A DNA stretch of 64,000 nt. Source: Streptosporangium album (GTDB taxonomy: Bacteria > Actinomycetota > Actinomycetes > Streptosporangiales > Streptosporangiaceae). The position numbers and the translations under genes are program-made. Under the pieces are notes generated by a model. The model worked only from the letters and a program-made list of their open reading frames with translations, made no database searches and was not told where the DNA came from. Each line of letters starts with the position of its first letter. Position 1 is the first letter of the stretch. The stretch covers positions 744,001 to 808,000 of the forward strand of contig NZ_JACHJU010000002.1 of NCBI RefSeq assembly GCF_014203795.1, read 5' to 3'. Of the stretch, positions 33,885 to 42,036 are shown one piece after another.

Positions 33885-34301
33885 GTGAGCACCGACGACA
33901 AGATGAGGGTCCTCGTCTACAGCGACGACGCGAGCACCCGCGAGAAGGTGCGGCAGGCGATCGGCCGGCGTCCCGCCGCCGACGTGCCCCTCGTGGAGAT
34001 CGTGGAGTGCGCCACCCACGCGAAGGTCGTCCAGCACCTCGACTCCGGCGAGATCGACGTCGCCGTGCTCGACGCCGAGACCCAGCCCGCCGGTGGCATG
34101 GGCGTGGCCCGCCAGGCCAAGGACGAGGTCCACGACTGCCCGCCGATCTGCCTGCTGATCGCCCGCCGCGACGACCGCTGGCTGGCCGAATGGTCCCGAG
34201 CCGAGGCCGTCGTGCCGCAGCCGATCGACCCGGTGGTCCTGGCCGACACCGTCGCCGACCTGATGCGCCGCCGCCTCTCCACCCGCCTGACCGCCCGGTA
34301 G
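33885..34301 (+). CDS. Receiver-like single-domain protein
   Basis: A 138-residue protein with a CheY-like fold: [11 protein letters not shown] with acidic D14/D15, VAVLDAE with the phospho-acceptor position D63, and a C-terminal [20 protein letters not shown] helix. The invariant lysine of true receivers (KPxDP) is replaced by Gln, and no output domain follows. So it is probably not a conventional phospho-switch. GTG 33885 is preferred; GTG 33849 and 33873 are in frame. It is divergent from ctaE and followed by trpD 19 bases downstream. Confidence 0.8.
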   Translation: MSTDDKMRVLVYSDDASTREKVRQAIGRRPAADVPLVEIVECATHAKVVQHLDSGEIDVAVLDAETQPAGGMGVARQAKDEVHDCPPICLLIARRDDRWLAEWSRAEAVVPQPIDPVVLADTVADLMRRRLSTRLTAR

Positions 34302-34320
34302 AAACACCCTGGAGACCCCC

Positions 34321-35367
34321 ATGGACGCGCGCACCACCTGGCCCGCGCTGCTGACGGCCCTGATCGCCGGCGAGCACCTGACCGCCGATGAGACCGCCTG
34401 GGCGATGAACGAGATCATGTCCGGCTCGGCCACGTCCGCGCAGATCGCCGGCTTCGCCGTGGCGCTGCGGGCGAAGGGGGAGACGGTCGCGGAGGTGACC
34501 GGACTGGCGCGCACGATGCTGGAGCGGGCCACCCCGCTGTCGGTGGAGGGGCCCATCGTCGACGTCGTCGGCACCGGCGGTGACCGCGCGCACACCGTCA
34601 ACGTCTCGACCATGGCCGCGATCGTGGCGGCCGCCGCGGGCGCGCGGGTGGTCAAGCACGGCAACCGCTCCGCGTCCTCCCTGTGCGGCGCCGCCGACGT
34701 GCTGGAGCATCTGGGGGTCGTGCTCGACCTCCCGCCCGCCGCCACCGCCGCGCTCGCCGCCGAGGCGGGCATCGCCTTCTGCTTCGCGGCGTTCTACCAC
34801 CCGGCGCTGCGCTTCGCCGGGCCGACGCGCAAGGAGCTCGGCCTCCCGACGGTCTTCAACTTCCTGGGCCCGCTGACGAACCCGGCCCGGCCCCAGGCAC
34901 AGGCGATCGGCATCTTCGATCCGGGCATGCTCCCCGTGGTCGCGGGCGTCTTCGCCGAACGGGGGGTGTCGGCGCTGGTCTTCCGCGGCGACGACGGGCT
35001 GGACGAGCTCACCACCGCCACCACCTCCACGGTCTGGGTGGTGCGCGATGGCACCGCCACGCGGACCGTCTTCGACCCGGCCGTGCTGGACATCCCCAGG
35101 TCCGCGGCCGACGCGCTGCGCGGCGGGGACGTCACGTTCAACGCCCGGGCCGTGCACGACCTGCTCCAGGGCAAGACCGGCCCGGTCCGCGACGCGGTGC
35201 TGCTCAACGCCGCCGCCGCGCTGGTCGCCCTCGACCGCACGGGCGACGACCTCGACGCGGCGATGGCCGCCGGCTACGCGCGGGCCGTCCAGGCCGTCGA
35301 CTCCGGCGCCGCCGCGGCCACCCTCGACCGCTGGGTCGAGATCAGCCAGTCGCTGAAGCCGCGCTGA
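34321..35367 (+). CDS. trpD: Anthranilate phosphoribosyltransferase
   Basis: A 348-residue enzyme of tryptophan synthesis that adds phosphoribose to anthranilate. PRPP site [17 protein letters not shown] near 80-96, anthranilate-site KHGNRSASS near 117-125 and [26 protein letters not shown] is also conserved as [16 protein letters not shown]. No other trp gene is adjacent. A lone trpD downstream of the cta/qcr locus is common in actinomycetes. Confidence 0.96.
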   Translation: MDARTTWPALLTALIAGEHLTADETAWAMNEIMSGSATSAQIAGFAVALRAKGETVAEVTGLARTMLERATPLSVEGPIVDVVGTGGDRAHTVNVSTMAAIVAAAAGARVVKHGNRSASSLCGAADVLEHLGVVLDLPPAATAALAAEAGIAFCFAAFYHPALRFAGPTRKELGLPTVFNFLGPLTNPARPQAQAIGIFDPGMLPVVAGVFAERGVSALVFRGDDGLDELTTATTSTVWVVRDGTATRTVFDPAVLDIPRSAADALRGGDVTFNARAVHDLLQGKTGPVRDAVLLNAAAALVALDRTGDDLDAAMAAGYARAVQAVDSGAAAATLDRWVEISQSLKPR

Positions 35368-35376
35368 CCCCGGCTC

Positions 35377-35415
35377 TCCCCTCACGGGCGGATGGAAGAT
35401 CCACCTGTGAGGGGA
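35377..35415 (+). terminator. Hairpin terminator after trpD
   Basis: An imperfect 16-bp stem whose base is an exact 9-bp pair (TCCCCTCAC / GTGAGGGGA) lies 10 bases after the trpD stop. Confidence 0.75.
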
Positions 35416-35450
35416 CGCGGCCCCGGTGAGCTCCGCCCTAGATTGCGCCC

Positions 35451-36050
35451 ATGTGGCGTGTTGCCCTCCCGGCCGAGCCGATACCGCTCATCCTGGTGCT
35501 GCCCGTGACGTCAGGTCTCTGCCTGGTCGCCCACGGGATCAGCATGATGACGCTCGGCGTGGGCGCCGGCCGGATGGTCATGGAGAAGGATCCCGCCCGG
35601 GCCCGTACGGCGGGCCTGCGGGTGGACATGGCCGAGGACGACAGTCCCGCGGAGATCGGCCTCGCCCTTGAGCTGTCGGTCTACCGGATCGTCCAGGAGG
35701 CGCTCGGCGGCGCCTCCGGGCGAGGCCGGGCCCGGTCGGCTCATGTCGCCCTGCGCTGGGAGCCGGGCCTCCTGGAGGTGGTGGTCCGTGACGACGGCCA
35801 GGAAGGCGCGCCGGCGGCCCCCGATCATCGGCTGGTGCGCATGCGCGAGCGGGCGGCGCTCTTCGGTGGGACGCTCGACGCGGTGGCCGTCCCCGGAGGA
35901 GGGTTCGAGGTGCGGGCCCGGCTGCCCACGGCGGGCGAGGGGCCGTCATCGAAAACCTCCAGCGTGGAGACCCCGGGCTTTGGCCCTGGGGAGGAAACGC
36001 GGCACGGTGCCGCACGGTTTAAATCGAACATGCGCGCGATTTTCAGCTGA
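35451..36050 (+). pseudogene. Internally deleted NarL-type sensor histidine kinase, truncated by an IS element
   Basis: The N-terminus has one or two hydrophobic helices, then EKDPARARTA, which in intact kinases follows the phospho-accepting His helix. The sequence jumps straight to GLRVDMAEDD, as if about 60 residues were lost. An HATPase domain follows with VYRIVQEALGG, where the N-box Asn (normally EALTN) is absent, VVVRDDGQ and RMRERAALFGG. From about 35950 the frame enters the left end of the tnpB element and the natural C-terminus is gone. No response-regulator gene follows. Very likely non-functional. Confidence 0.7.
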
Positions 36051-37325
36051 TCGTTCGGTACGATGCGAGGCGTGGCGCAGATCGTGAAGCGGGCGTTCAA
36101 GTTCCGCTTCTACCCGACCCCCGAGCAGGCTGATGAGCTTGCCCGGACGTTCGGCTGCGTCCGCCTCGTCTACAACAAGGCCCTGCAGGAGCGGACCCGC
36201 GCCTACCGGTCGGAAGGCCGCAAGGTCTCCTACGTGGAATCGTCGGCCGCGCTGACGGAGTGGAAACGCACCGAGGAGCTGGATTTCCTGGCCGAGGTGT
36301 CGTCGGTGCCGTTGCAGCAGGCGTTGCGGCACCTGCAGACGGCGTTTGCGAACTTCTTCGCCCAGCGGGCCGGGTACCCGGCGTTCAAGTCCCGGAAGAA
36401 GTCCCGGCTGTCGGCCGAGTACACCCGCTCGGCGTTCCGCTACCACGACGGGCGGCTCACCCTGGCGAAGATGGACGCCCCGCTGAACATCGTGTGGTCG
36501 CGCCCGCTGCCCGAGGGGGCCGATCCGTCCACGGTGACCGTGTCGAAGGACGCGGCCGGGCGCTGGTCGGTGTCGATCCTGTGTGAGGACACCGTCCGGC
36601 CTCTGGACCCGACCTCGGACATGGTCGGGGTGGACGCCGGGATCACCGCGCTGGTCACCCTGTCGCGTCCGATTCCGGGCGTGACCGACGACGACGGCAA
36701 GGTCACCAACCCCCGCCACGAACGCGCCGACCGCAGGAGACTCGCCCGCGCGCAGCGGATACCGGCCCGCAAGGAGAAGGGGTCGGCGAATCGGGGCAGG
36801 GCGAGGGTGAAGGTCGCCCGGGTGCATGCCCGGATCACCGACCGTCGCCGCGATGTCCTGCACAAGCTCACCACCGCGATCGTCCGCGAGAACCAAGTGG
36901 TCGTGATCGAGGATCTCACCGTGCGTAACCTGGTGAAAAACCACAGCCTGGCCCGCGCGATCTCCGATGCGAGCTGGCGGCGGATGCGCACCATGCTGGA
37001 GTACAAGGCGCAGTGGTACGGGCGGGAGCTGCTGGTGGTGGACCGGTGGTTTCCCTCCTCGAAGCTGTGCTCGGCGTGCGGCGCGCTCCAGCGGTTCATG
37101 CCGCTGAACGTCCGCGACTGGGTGTGCGCCTGTGGCGTGGTCCATGACCGTGATGTGAACGCCGCGAAGAACATCCTCGCCGCCGGGCTGGCGGAGAGGT
37201 GAAACGCCTGTGGAGCCGGTGTAAGACCTCAAGGGCGCAGGCCCGGCGGGCGACTGGCGGTGAAGCAGGAAACTCCACCCGTGAGGGTGGGAATCCTCCG
37301 GCTTCAGCCGTGGGGAGGAAGTCAA
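35954..37325 (+). mobile_element. IS605/IS1341-type element carrying only tnpB
   Basis: The element has a left-end hairpin (CCCCGGGC...GCCC.GGGG at 35971-35991, followed by GGGAGGAA), tnpB, and a right end with a similar hairpin and GGGGAGGAAGTCAA, the usual actinomycete right terminus, ending at 37325. Target duplication and long inverted repeats are absent, as expected for this family. No tnpA (Y1 transposase) is present, so movement would need one in trans. The left boundary is uncertain by about 20 bases. Confidence 0.75.
36072..37202 (+). CDS. tnpB: TnpB RNA-guided nuclease (IS605/IS1341 family)
   Basis: A 376-residue protein from GTG 36072 (after initiation MAQIVKRAFKFRFYPT, the usual family start). 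The ATG at 36063 overlaps TACGAT, a plausible -10 that would give a leaderless message. N-terminal helix-turn-helix/wedge region, then a RuvC core: D188 (VGVDAG), E280 (VVIEDL) and D361 (HDRDVNAAKN). The zinc finger is C333-x2-C336 and C352-x-C354. All catalytic residues are intact, so the protein could be an active omega-RNA-guided DNA nuclease. Confidence 0.93.
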   Translation: MAQIVKRAFKFRFYPTPEQADELARTFGCVRLVYNKALQERTRAYRSEGRKVSYVESSAALTEWKRTEELDFLAEVSSVPLQQALRHLQTAFANFFAQRAGYPAFKSRKKSRLSAEYTRSAFRYHDGRLTLAKMDAPLNIVWSRPLPEGADPSTVTVSKDAAGRWSVSILCEDTVRPLDPTSDMVGVDAGITALVTLSRPIPGVTDDDGKVTNPRHERADRRRLARAQRIPARKEKGSANRGRARVKVARVHARITDRRRDVLHKLTTAIVRENQVVVIEDLTVRNLVKNHSLARAISDASWRRMRTMLEYKAQWYGRELLVVDRWFPSSKLCSACGALQRFMPLNVRDWVCACGVVHDRDVNAAKNILAAGLAER

Positions 37326-37341
37326 CCCCCGCCCCTTCGCG
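37203..37341 (+). ncRNA. Putative omega RNA (right-end RNA) of the tnpB element with adjacent guide
   Basis: The region after tnpB up to the right end at 37325 is non-coding yet conserved in type: GGAGCCGGTGTAAGACCTC, several GC hairpins, then CTCCGGCTTCAGCCG and GGGGAGGAAGTCAA. In TnpB systems the RNA runs through the element end, and the next 16 or so bases (37326-37341, CCCCCGCCCCTTCGCG) act as guide. The RNA itself is inferred from family knowledge; the 5' end is unknown and may lie inside tnpB. Confidence 0.55.
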
Positions 37342-37347
37342 CGAGTG

Positions 37348-37635
37348 TCAGTCGGACTCGCCGAGCCCGATCGAGAAGGCGGCGTCGAGATCGTGCCTGG
37401 AGTAGGTGCGGAAGGCGATGTGCGTCTCGGTGCGCAGCACCCCCTCGACCTTGTTGATCCGACCGGGGATGACCTCGGCGATCTCCTCGTAGGCGGAGAC
37501 GCGGACCATGGCCATCAGGTCGTACTCCCCGGTGATGGAGTAGACCTCACTCACCCCGTCGATCCCGGCGATCGTCTGGGCGACCTCGGGGATCCGGTCC
37601 ACCTCGGCGTTGATGTGCACGATCGCGGTGACCAC
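37348..37635 (-). CDS. Lrp/AsnC ligand-binding-domain protein without DNA-binding domain
   Basis: A 95-residue protein equal to the C-terminal RAM domain of Lrp regulators: MVTAIVHINAEVDRIPEVAQTIAGIDGV, then VYSITGEYDLMAMVRV and VEGVLRTETHIAFRTYS. The helix-turn-helix half is missing; such stand-alone RAM proteins are common in actinomycetes and bind amino acids as oligomers. GTG start. It lies 42 bases downstream of the DEDDh nuclease gene, and its stop is 22 bases from the IS right end. Confidence 0.92.
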   Translation of the reverse strand: MVTAIVHINAEVDRIPEVAQTIAGIDGVSEVYSITGEYDLMAMVRVSAYEEIAEVIPGRINKVEGVLRTETHIAFRTYSRHDLDAAFSIGLGESD

Positions 37636-37677
37636 GAGCTTCCTCCTCGTTGAGTACGGCTTGCAGGTCTGAAGCTA

Positions 37678-39402
37678 TCAGCGCGCCGGGCGGCCCTCAC
37701 GCGCCTGGTGCGGTTCGGAGGACCGGTAGGCGCGGTCGAGGCGCGCCTTGAACCGTCCCGCGCCGTCGATCGGCAGGCTCCAGGCGCCGTCCACCTGCAC
37801 CAGCCGCACCCCCGGGGACTCCAGCCAGCGCAGAACGCACTCGGTCTCCTCGGCGCTGGCGGCGGGAACGGGGCCCGGTCCCGGCACGACGGTCTCGGCG
37901 GTGGCCACCAGCGCGTCCACGAACGGAGTGGGATGGGCGCCACGGGGCATCACCCCGGCCGATGCCAGCCGGCCGTACCGGACGACGTGGATCTGCCAGC
38001 CGCCGCCCGCCGCGGGGGAGGCCGCGACCATCTGGGGGATCGCGGTCAGCGCCCGCAGCCGCTGCATGCGGGCGGAGGCGCGGACGTAGGAGGCGAGCCG
38101 GTCGCGGTCGGCCGCGGCCTCCTCGTAGCGCTCGTCGGCGGCCAGGCGCTCCATCCGCTCCTGGACGGCCGAGAAGACCGGGGTGACGTCCAGCTCCATC
38201 GCCCGCCGCGCGGCCGTGGCGTGCCGGCCGTACTCCTCGACGCCCTGACGGCCCTCGCACGGCGCCCCGCACCTGCCGAGCCCGGCGAGGGCGCAGGCGG
38301 AGCGCCTGGTGCGCGGGGTGATCTTTTCGGTGCACTGCCGTAACGGGATCGCCTCGTGCAGCGCGGTGCGGGCGTCCTCGGCCGCGCGCGTGCTGGTGAA
38401 CGGGCCCAGATAGCCGGCGTCGTCGTCCTTGATCTCGCGGACGACCGACAGGCGGGGGAACGGCTCGTCGGTGAGCTTGAGCCAGACCATCTTCTCCGGG
38501 AAGCGCGACCTGCGGTTGTAGCGCGGTTTGGCCGAGCCGATCAGCCGTAGCTCCCTGACCTCGGCCTCCAGGGCGGTCGCGCAGACGATCGGCCGGACCC
38601 GCTCGACGATGCCGATCATCTCGCGGATCCGTGGCCGGGTCTCGCCGGCGGTGAAGTAGCTGCGCACGCGGTTACGGAGGTTGGTGCTCTTGCCGACGTA
38701 GAGCGGGTCGCCGCGCTCGTCCTCGAACACGTAGACGCCGGGGCCGCTCGGCACCGCGTCGGCCAGGTGCCGCTTGCGCCGCTGCTCCGGCGTCGGCGCG
38801 CGGACGAAACCCTTCAACTCCTCCAGGGTGTGCACCCCGAACGAGCCCGCCCGCTCCAGCAGCGCGTGGAGCACGTCCACGGTGGCCTGGGCGTCGGCGA
38901 GCGCGCGGTGGCAGGGCTCGGTCCTGCTGAAGATCCGGGCCAGCGTGGAGAGCTTGCAGTTGGGCGCCTCGTCGCGGGTCAGCAGCTTGCGCGCCAGCAC
39001 GACGGTGTCGACCACCGGATGGGCGGGCGTGGGATAGCCGTGGGCGGCGCAGGCGGACTTGAGGAAACCCAGATCGAATCCCGCGTTGTGCGCCACGAGG
39101 GTGGCGCCCTCGGCGAACTCCAGGAACGACGGCAGCACCGACTCGATCCTCGGCGCCGCCACGACCATGGCGTCGGTGATGCCGGTCAGCACCGAGATGA
39201 AGGGCGGGATCGGCGACCCGGGATCGACCAGGGTGGCGAACTCGCCCAGGACCTCACCCCCCCGGACCTTGACCGCCCCGATCTCGGTGATCGCGTGCTC
39301 GGCCGCCGAAACCCCGGTGGTCTCCAGGTCGAACACGACGAACGTGATCTGGTCGAGCGGTGTGCCGAGCTCGTCCAGCGTTCCCTGCACGGCGTAATCC
39401 AC
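37678..39402 (-). CDS. DEDDh exonuclease fused to a UvrC-like GIY-YIG nuclease
   Basis: A 574-residue DNA-repair-type fusion. Residues 20-185 are a DnaQ-like 3'-5' exonuclease with FDLETTG (D25, E27), HNAGFDLGF and CHRALADAQ (His/Asp). Residues 238-320 are a GIY-YIG domain (GPGVYVFEDERGDPLYVGKS, LRNRVRSYF). Next are UvrC-like segments and a UVR-type YEEAAADRDRL near 425. The UvrC C-terminal RNase-H endonuclease is absent, like E. coli Cho. Probably incises or trims damaged DNA; exact substrate unknown. Confidence 0.9.
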   Translation of the reverse strand: MDYAVQGTLDELGTPLDQITFVVFDLETTGVSAAEHAITEIGAVKVRGGEVLGEFATLVDPGSPIPPFISVLTGITDAMVVAAPRIESVLPSFLEFAEGATLVAHNAGFDLGFLKSACAAHGYPTPAHPVVDTVVLARKLLTRDEAPNCKLSTLARIFSRTEPCHRALADAQATVDVLHALLERAGSFGVHTLEELKGFVRAPTPEQRRKRHLADAVPSGPGVYVFEDERGDPLYVGKSTNLRNRVRSYFTAGETRPRIREMIGIVERVRPIVCATALEAEVRELRLIGSAKPRYNRRSRFPEKMVWLKLTDEPFPRLSVVREIKDDDAGYLGPFTSTRAAEDARTALHEAIPLRQCTEKITPRTRRSACALAGLGRCGAPCEGRQGVEEYGRHATAARRAMELDVTPVFSAVQERMERLAADERYEEAAADRDRLASYVRASARMQRLRALTAIPQMVAASPAAGGGWQIHVVRYGRLASAGVMPRGAHPTPFVDALVATAETVVPGPGPVPAASAEETECVLRWLESPGVRLVQVDGAWSLPIDGAGRFKARLDRAYRSSEPHQAREGRPAR

Positions 39403-39550
39403 GACTCAGACCATAGGAGCCCGGACCGACATTTAACACTCCGGCGCCCGGCGTACCGGCCGCCGCGACGGTCACGGCCCTGCGCCACCGCGGCGACGGT
39501 CGGCATGATCCCGATCCGCTTCCTCACCCGGCCGTTCACTCCCGAGGGCG

Positions 39551-39790
39551 TCACGCCGCCGGCGCGAGCCGTGCGGGGCTGACCCCGCGGCCGTCCCCGG
39601 CGGAGTCCCATGAGGCGTCGAAGAGCAGGGTCTCGCTGGACATGCCGTTGCCCGAGGGGGCGGACAGCCGCGACACCGTGACGGGGCCGCCCAGGCGGCC
39701 GGTGAGCCATGAACGGAGCCGTTCGCGCAGCTCGCCGAGGTCGCGGGTGGAGGTGCGAATCTGTTCGGTCTGGCCGCGCTGTCCGCCCAT
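39551..39790 (-). pseudogene. N-terminal fragment of an APH-type phosphotransferase
   Basis: A 79-residue frame, with GGGAGAG before the ATG, reading RTSTRDLGELRERLRSWL, then LGGPVTVSRLSAPSGNGMSSETLLFDASW and a stop after ARLAPAA. In intact aminoglycoside-phosphotransferase-like proteins of actinomycetes this is the N-lobe start (GNGMSSETLLFDA followed by VARLAP). The kinase lobe is missing. It is probably a truncated remnant, although the short protein could still be made. Confidence 0.6.
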
Positions 39791-39966
39791 CGCGCTCTCC
39801 CGGTGGCGTGCGTCACGAGTCGCTGGGCACAGTCGTATACCTATGATCAACCACTTGTCCACATACAGTTCACCTTTATGCCCGACAAAAGCATGGTTTC
39901 CAGCCATGTCCGGGGCGGGGTGAGGTAGCCGTACCCTTGACGTGAAGACCAATCCGAGTAGGGGCC

Positions 39967-41292
39967 GTGATGAGTTCAGCCGGAGAAGGCCTGTCTCGTC
40001 CGTTACCCGAGCAGGTCCGCTTACATGTCGTGGAGCTGGCGTCCCAGATTTTGGGGTCGATGCCCACCGCCACCGTGCCCCTGCCGCTCAGGGGGATCGC
40101 GAAATTCGACCCCCGTAAACGAGCCAAACTGGGCAGCGCCCCGATCGCCGCCCAACTGGAGAGCGACAAGGAGTTCCGGGAGCTGGTCGCCGAGACTCTG
40201 AGCGCGGGCTGGCCCGAGCTGGTGGCGAGCCTCGCCGAGGGCGTCGTGCCGCCGGCCGCCGAGCCCGTCCTGGTCGCCGCCGCCGCCTACCTGACCCGGC
40301 CGCCCGGCTGGGCGGAGATGGTGGAGGCCGCCCGCGCCGACCTGGAGCGGTCGGCCGTCGCGGCCGAGGGCTCGGCGCAGGAGCAGACGCTCAACCGGCT
40401 GCGCGAGCAGCTGGCCACGCAGAAGACCGCGGCCAAGGAGGAGTCCGACCGGCTGCGCGACCAGCTCAAGACGGCGCGCTCGGAGATCTCCGACCTGCGT
40501 CGCAAGCTGCACGACGCCCGCGAGCGGGCCAAGGCCGCCGACGCGCGGGCCGCCGAGGTGGAGGAGGCCGCCCAGGAGATCAGGGCCGCCGCCGCGTCGG
40601 CGGGCAGCGCGGGGGAGAGCGAGCTGCGCCGCCTGCGTGAGCGGCTGGCCGACGCCGAGCGGCAGCTGGAGGCCACCCGCCGGGCCGCACGCGAGGGCCG
40701 CAGCGTGGAGGACACCAAGGTCCGCATGCTGCTCGACGCGCTCCAGGACGCCGCCGCGGGGCTGCGCAGGGAGCTCGCCCTGCCCTCCAGCATCAGCAGG
40801 CCCGCCGACTCGGTGGCCTCGGTCGCGCCCGGCAGGCAGGGGGTCCAGGCGGTGCCCGCCAGGGCCCTCGCCGACGACGATCCGGTCCTCCTCGACCAGT
40901 TGCTCGCGCTGCCGCAGATCCACCTGATCGTGGACGGCTACAACGTGACCAAGAGCGGCTACGGCACGCTCACCCTCGCCGACCAGCGCAACCGTCTGCT
41001 CACCGGTCTCGGCGCGCTCTACGCGCAGACCCGCACCGAGCTGACCTGCGTCTTCGACGGGGCCGAGCTGAACGCCCCGGTCCCGGTCTCGGCTCCCCGG
41101 GGGGTCCGGGTGATGTTCAGCGCTCCCAATCAGATCGCCGACGACCTGATCCGCCAGCTGGTCCGCGCCGAGCCCGCCGGCCGTGCCGTCGCGGTGGTCT
41201 CCTCCGACCGTGAGGTGGCCGAGTCCGTGCGCCGGATGGGGGCGCGGCCGGTTCCTTCGGTGCTGCTTCTGCGACGTCTCGGGCGGGGATAA
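39967..41292 (+). CDS. NYN-domain protein with coiled coil
   Basis: A 441-residue protein. The N-terminal helical region (1-125) has SMPTATVPLPLRGIAKFDPRKR; a long coiled coil covers about 125-260 (repeated RLREQL, RLRDQL, RRLRERL). The C-terminal NYN/PIN-like ribonuclease domain (about 315-441) has HLIVDGYNVTKSGYG, CVFDGAE and VVSSDREVAESVRRMGARPVPS, with conserved acidic residues. Related to YacP, so an RNA-processing role is likely. Starts GTG 39967 and ATG 39970 are equivalent. Confidence 0.9.
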   Translation: MMSSAGEGLSRPLPEQVRLHVVELASQILGSMPTATVPLPLRGIAKFDPRKRAKLGSAPIAAQLESDKEFRELVAETLSAGWPELVASLAEGVVPPAAEPVLVAAAAYLTRPPGWAEMVEAARADLERSAVAAEGSAQEQTLNRLREQLATQKTAAKEESDRLRDQLKTARSEISDLRRKLHDARERAKAADARAAEVEEAAQEIRAAAASAGSAGESELRRLRERLADAERQLEATRRAAREGRSVEDTKVRMLLDALQDAAAGLRRELALPSSISRPADSVASVAPGRQGVQAVPARALADDDPVLLDQLLALPQIHLIVDGYNVTKSGYGTLTLADQRNRLLTGLGALYAQTRTELTCVFDGAELNAPVPVSAPRGVRVMFSAPNQIADDLIRQLVRAEPAGRAVAVVSSDREVAESVRRMGARPVPSVLLLRRLGRG

Positions 41293-41338
41293 GCCTTTTG
41301 GTCGTATGGTGCGTCGGATCACACTGGAGGTGGATTCG

Positions 41339-41953
41339 ATGCAGAAGATCATCGCACTGGCCTGCGCCGCCCTCGTAGCGGGTACGGCCGCCGCCGCACC
41401 CGGCATCCCCCGGGGCTTCCTGCTCTACGAGAAGGCCGCGGCCACGAAGGACTCGGACCCCGAGACGGTCTGGAAGGTCAGCGACTCCCTGAAGTCCCGG
41501 TTCGCGCTGAACCCGTGCGGCAAGAACGCCCCCGGCGGGATCGGCCGGGTGGCCGCGCGGACGGTGACGTTCACCGGTGTGCCGGACTTCATGAAGGTCG
41601 AGCAGGTGCTCCTGTACGGCTCGCGGGCAGGCGCCGAGCGGGCCATGGCCCAGGTCCGTGCCGCCCTGTCCGCGTGCGGGGCCAAGAAGGACGGCGGCTC
41701 CGCCTACCGCTACGTCTCCACGGCCGTGGCCGGGCTCGGCGACGACGCCCTGAAGGTCTCCGGCCAGGTCTACTACGGCAGGAAGGCCGGCGTCGGCGGG
41801 GACCGGAGCGTGGTGGTCCGCAGGGGCAACGCCGTGCTGGTCTACCTGTGGGCGGGGGAGTATTCCAAGCCCACCAAGCGGGACTGGGCCGACCAGATGC
41901 GGGACGCCACCAAGATGACCGCGAAAGTCTGCGCGATTGCCACCTGCCCGTAA
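41339..41953 (+). CDS. Secreted protein of unknown function with four cysteines
   Basis: A 204-residue exported protein. ATG 41339 follows TGGAGG. The signal peptide (MQKIIALACAALVAGTAAAAP) is cleaved near residue 20. The mature part has cysteines in LNPCGK, SACGAK, KVCAIATCP, suggesting two disulfides, and a pattern VEQVLLYGSRAGAERAMAQVRAALSAC resembling extracellular sensor-like domains of actinomycete lipoproteins and kinases (PknH type). I do not assign a function. Confidence 0.8.
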   Translation: MQKIIALACAALVAGTAAAAPGIPRGFLLYEKAAATKDSDPETVWKVSDSLKSRFALNPCGKNAPGGIGRVAARTVTFTGVPDFMKVEQVLLYGSRAGAERAMAQVRAALSACGAKKDGGSAYRYVSTAVAGLGDDALKVSGQVYYGRKAGVGGDRSVVVRRGNAVLVYLWAGEYSKPTKRDWADQMRDATKMTAKVCAIATCP

Positions 41954-42036
41954 GGAGTAAAACGGCCAAAAAGGTGAGCTAACCCTTACTTGTTCTGTAC
42001 TATTCCGCCCAGGTCTTTGCACTGGGAGGCGATGCT

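Noticed and set aside
36000..36060. Palindromes near GTTTAAATCGAAC considered as a tRNA or attachment site
   Set aside because: No cloverleaf can be built and there is no integrase; they belong to the left end of the tnpB element.
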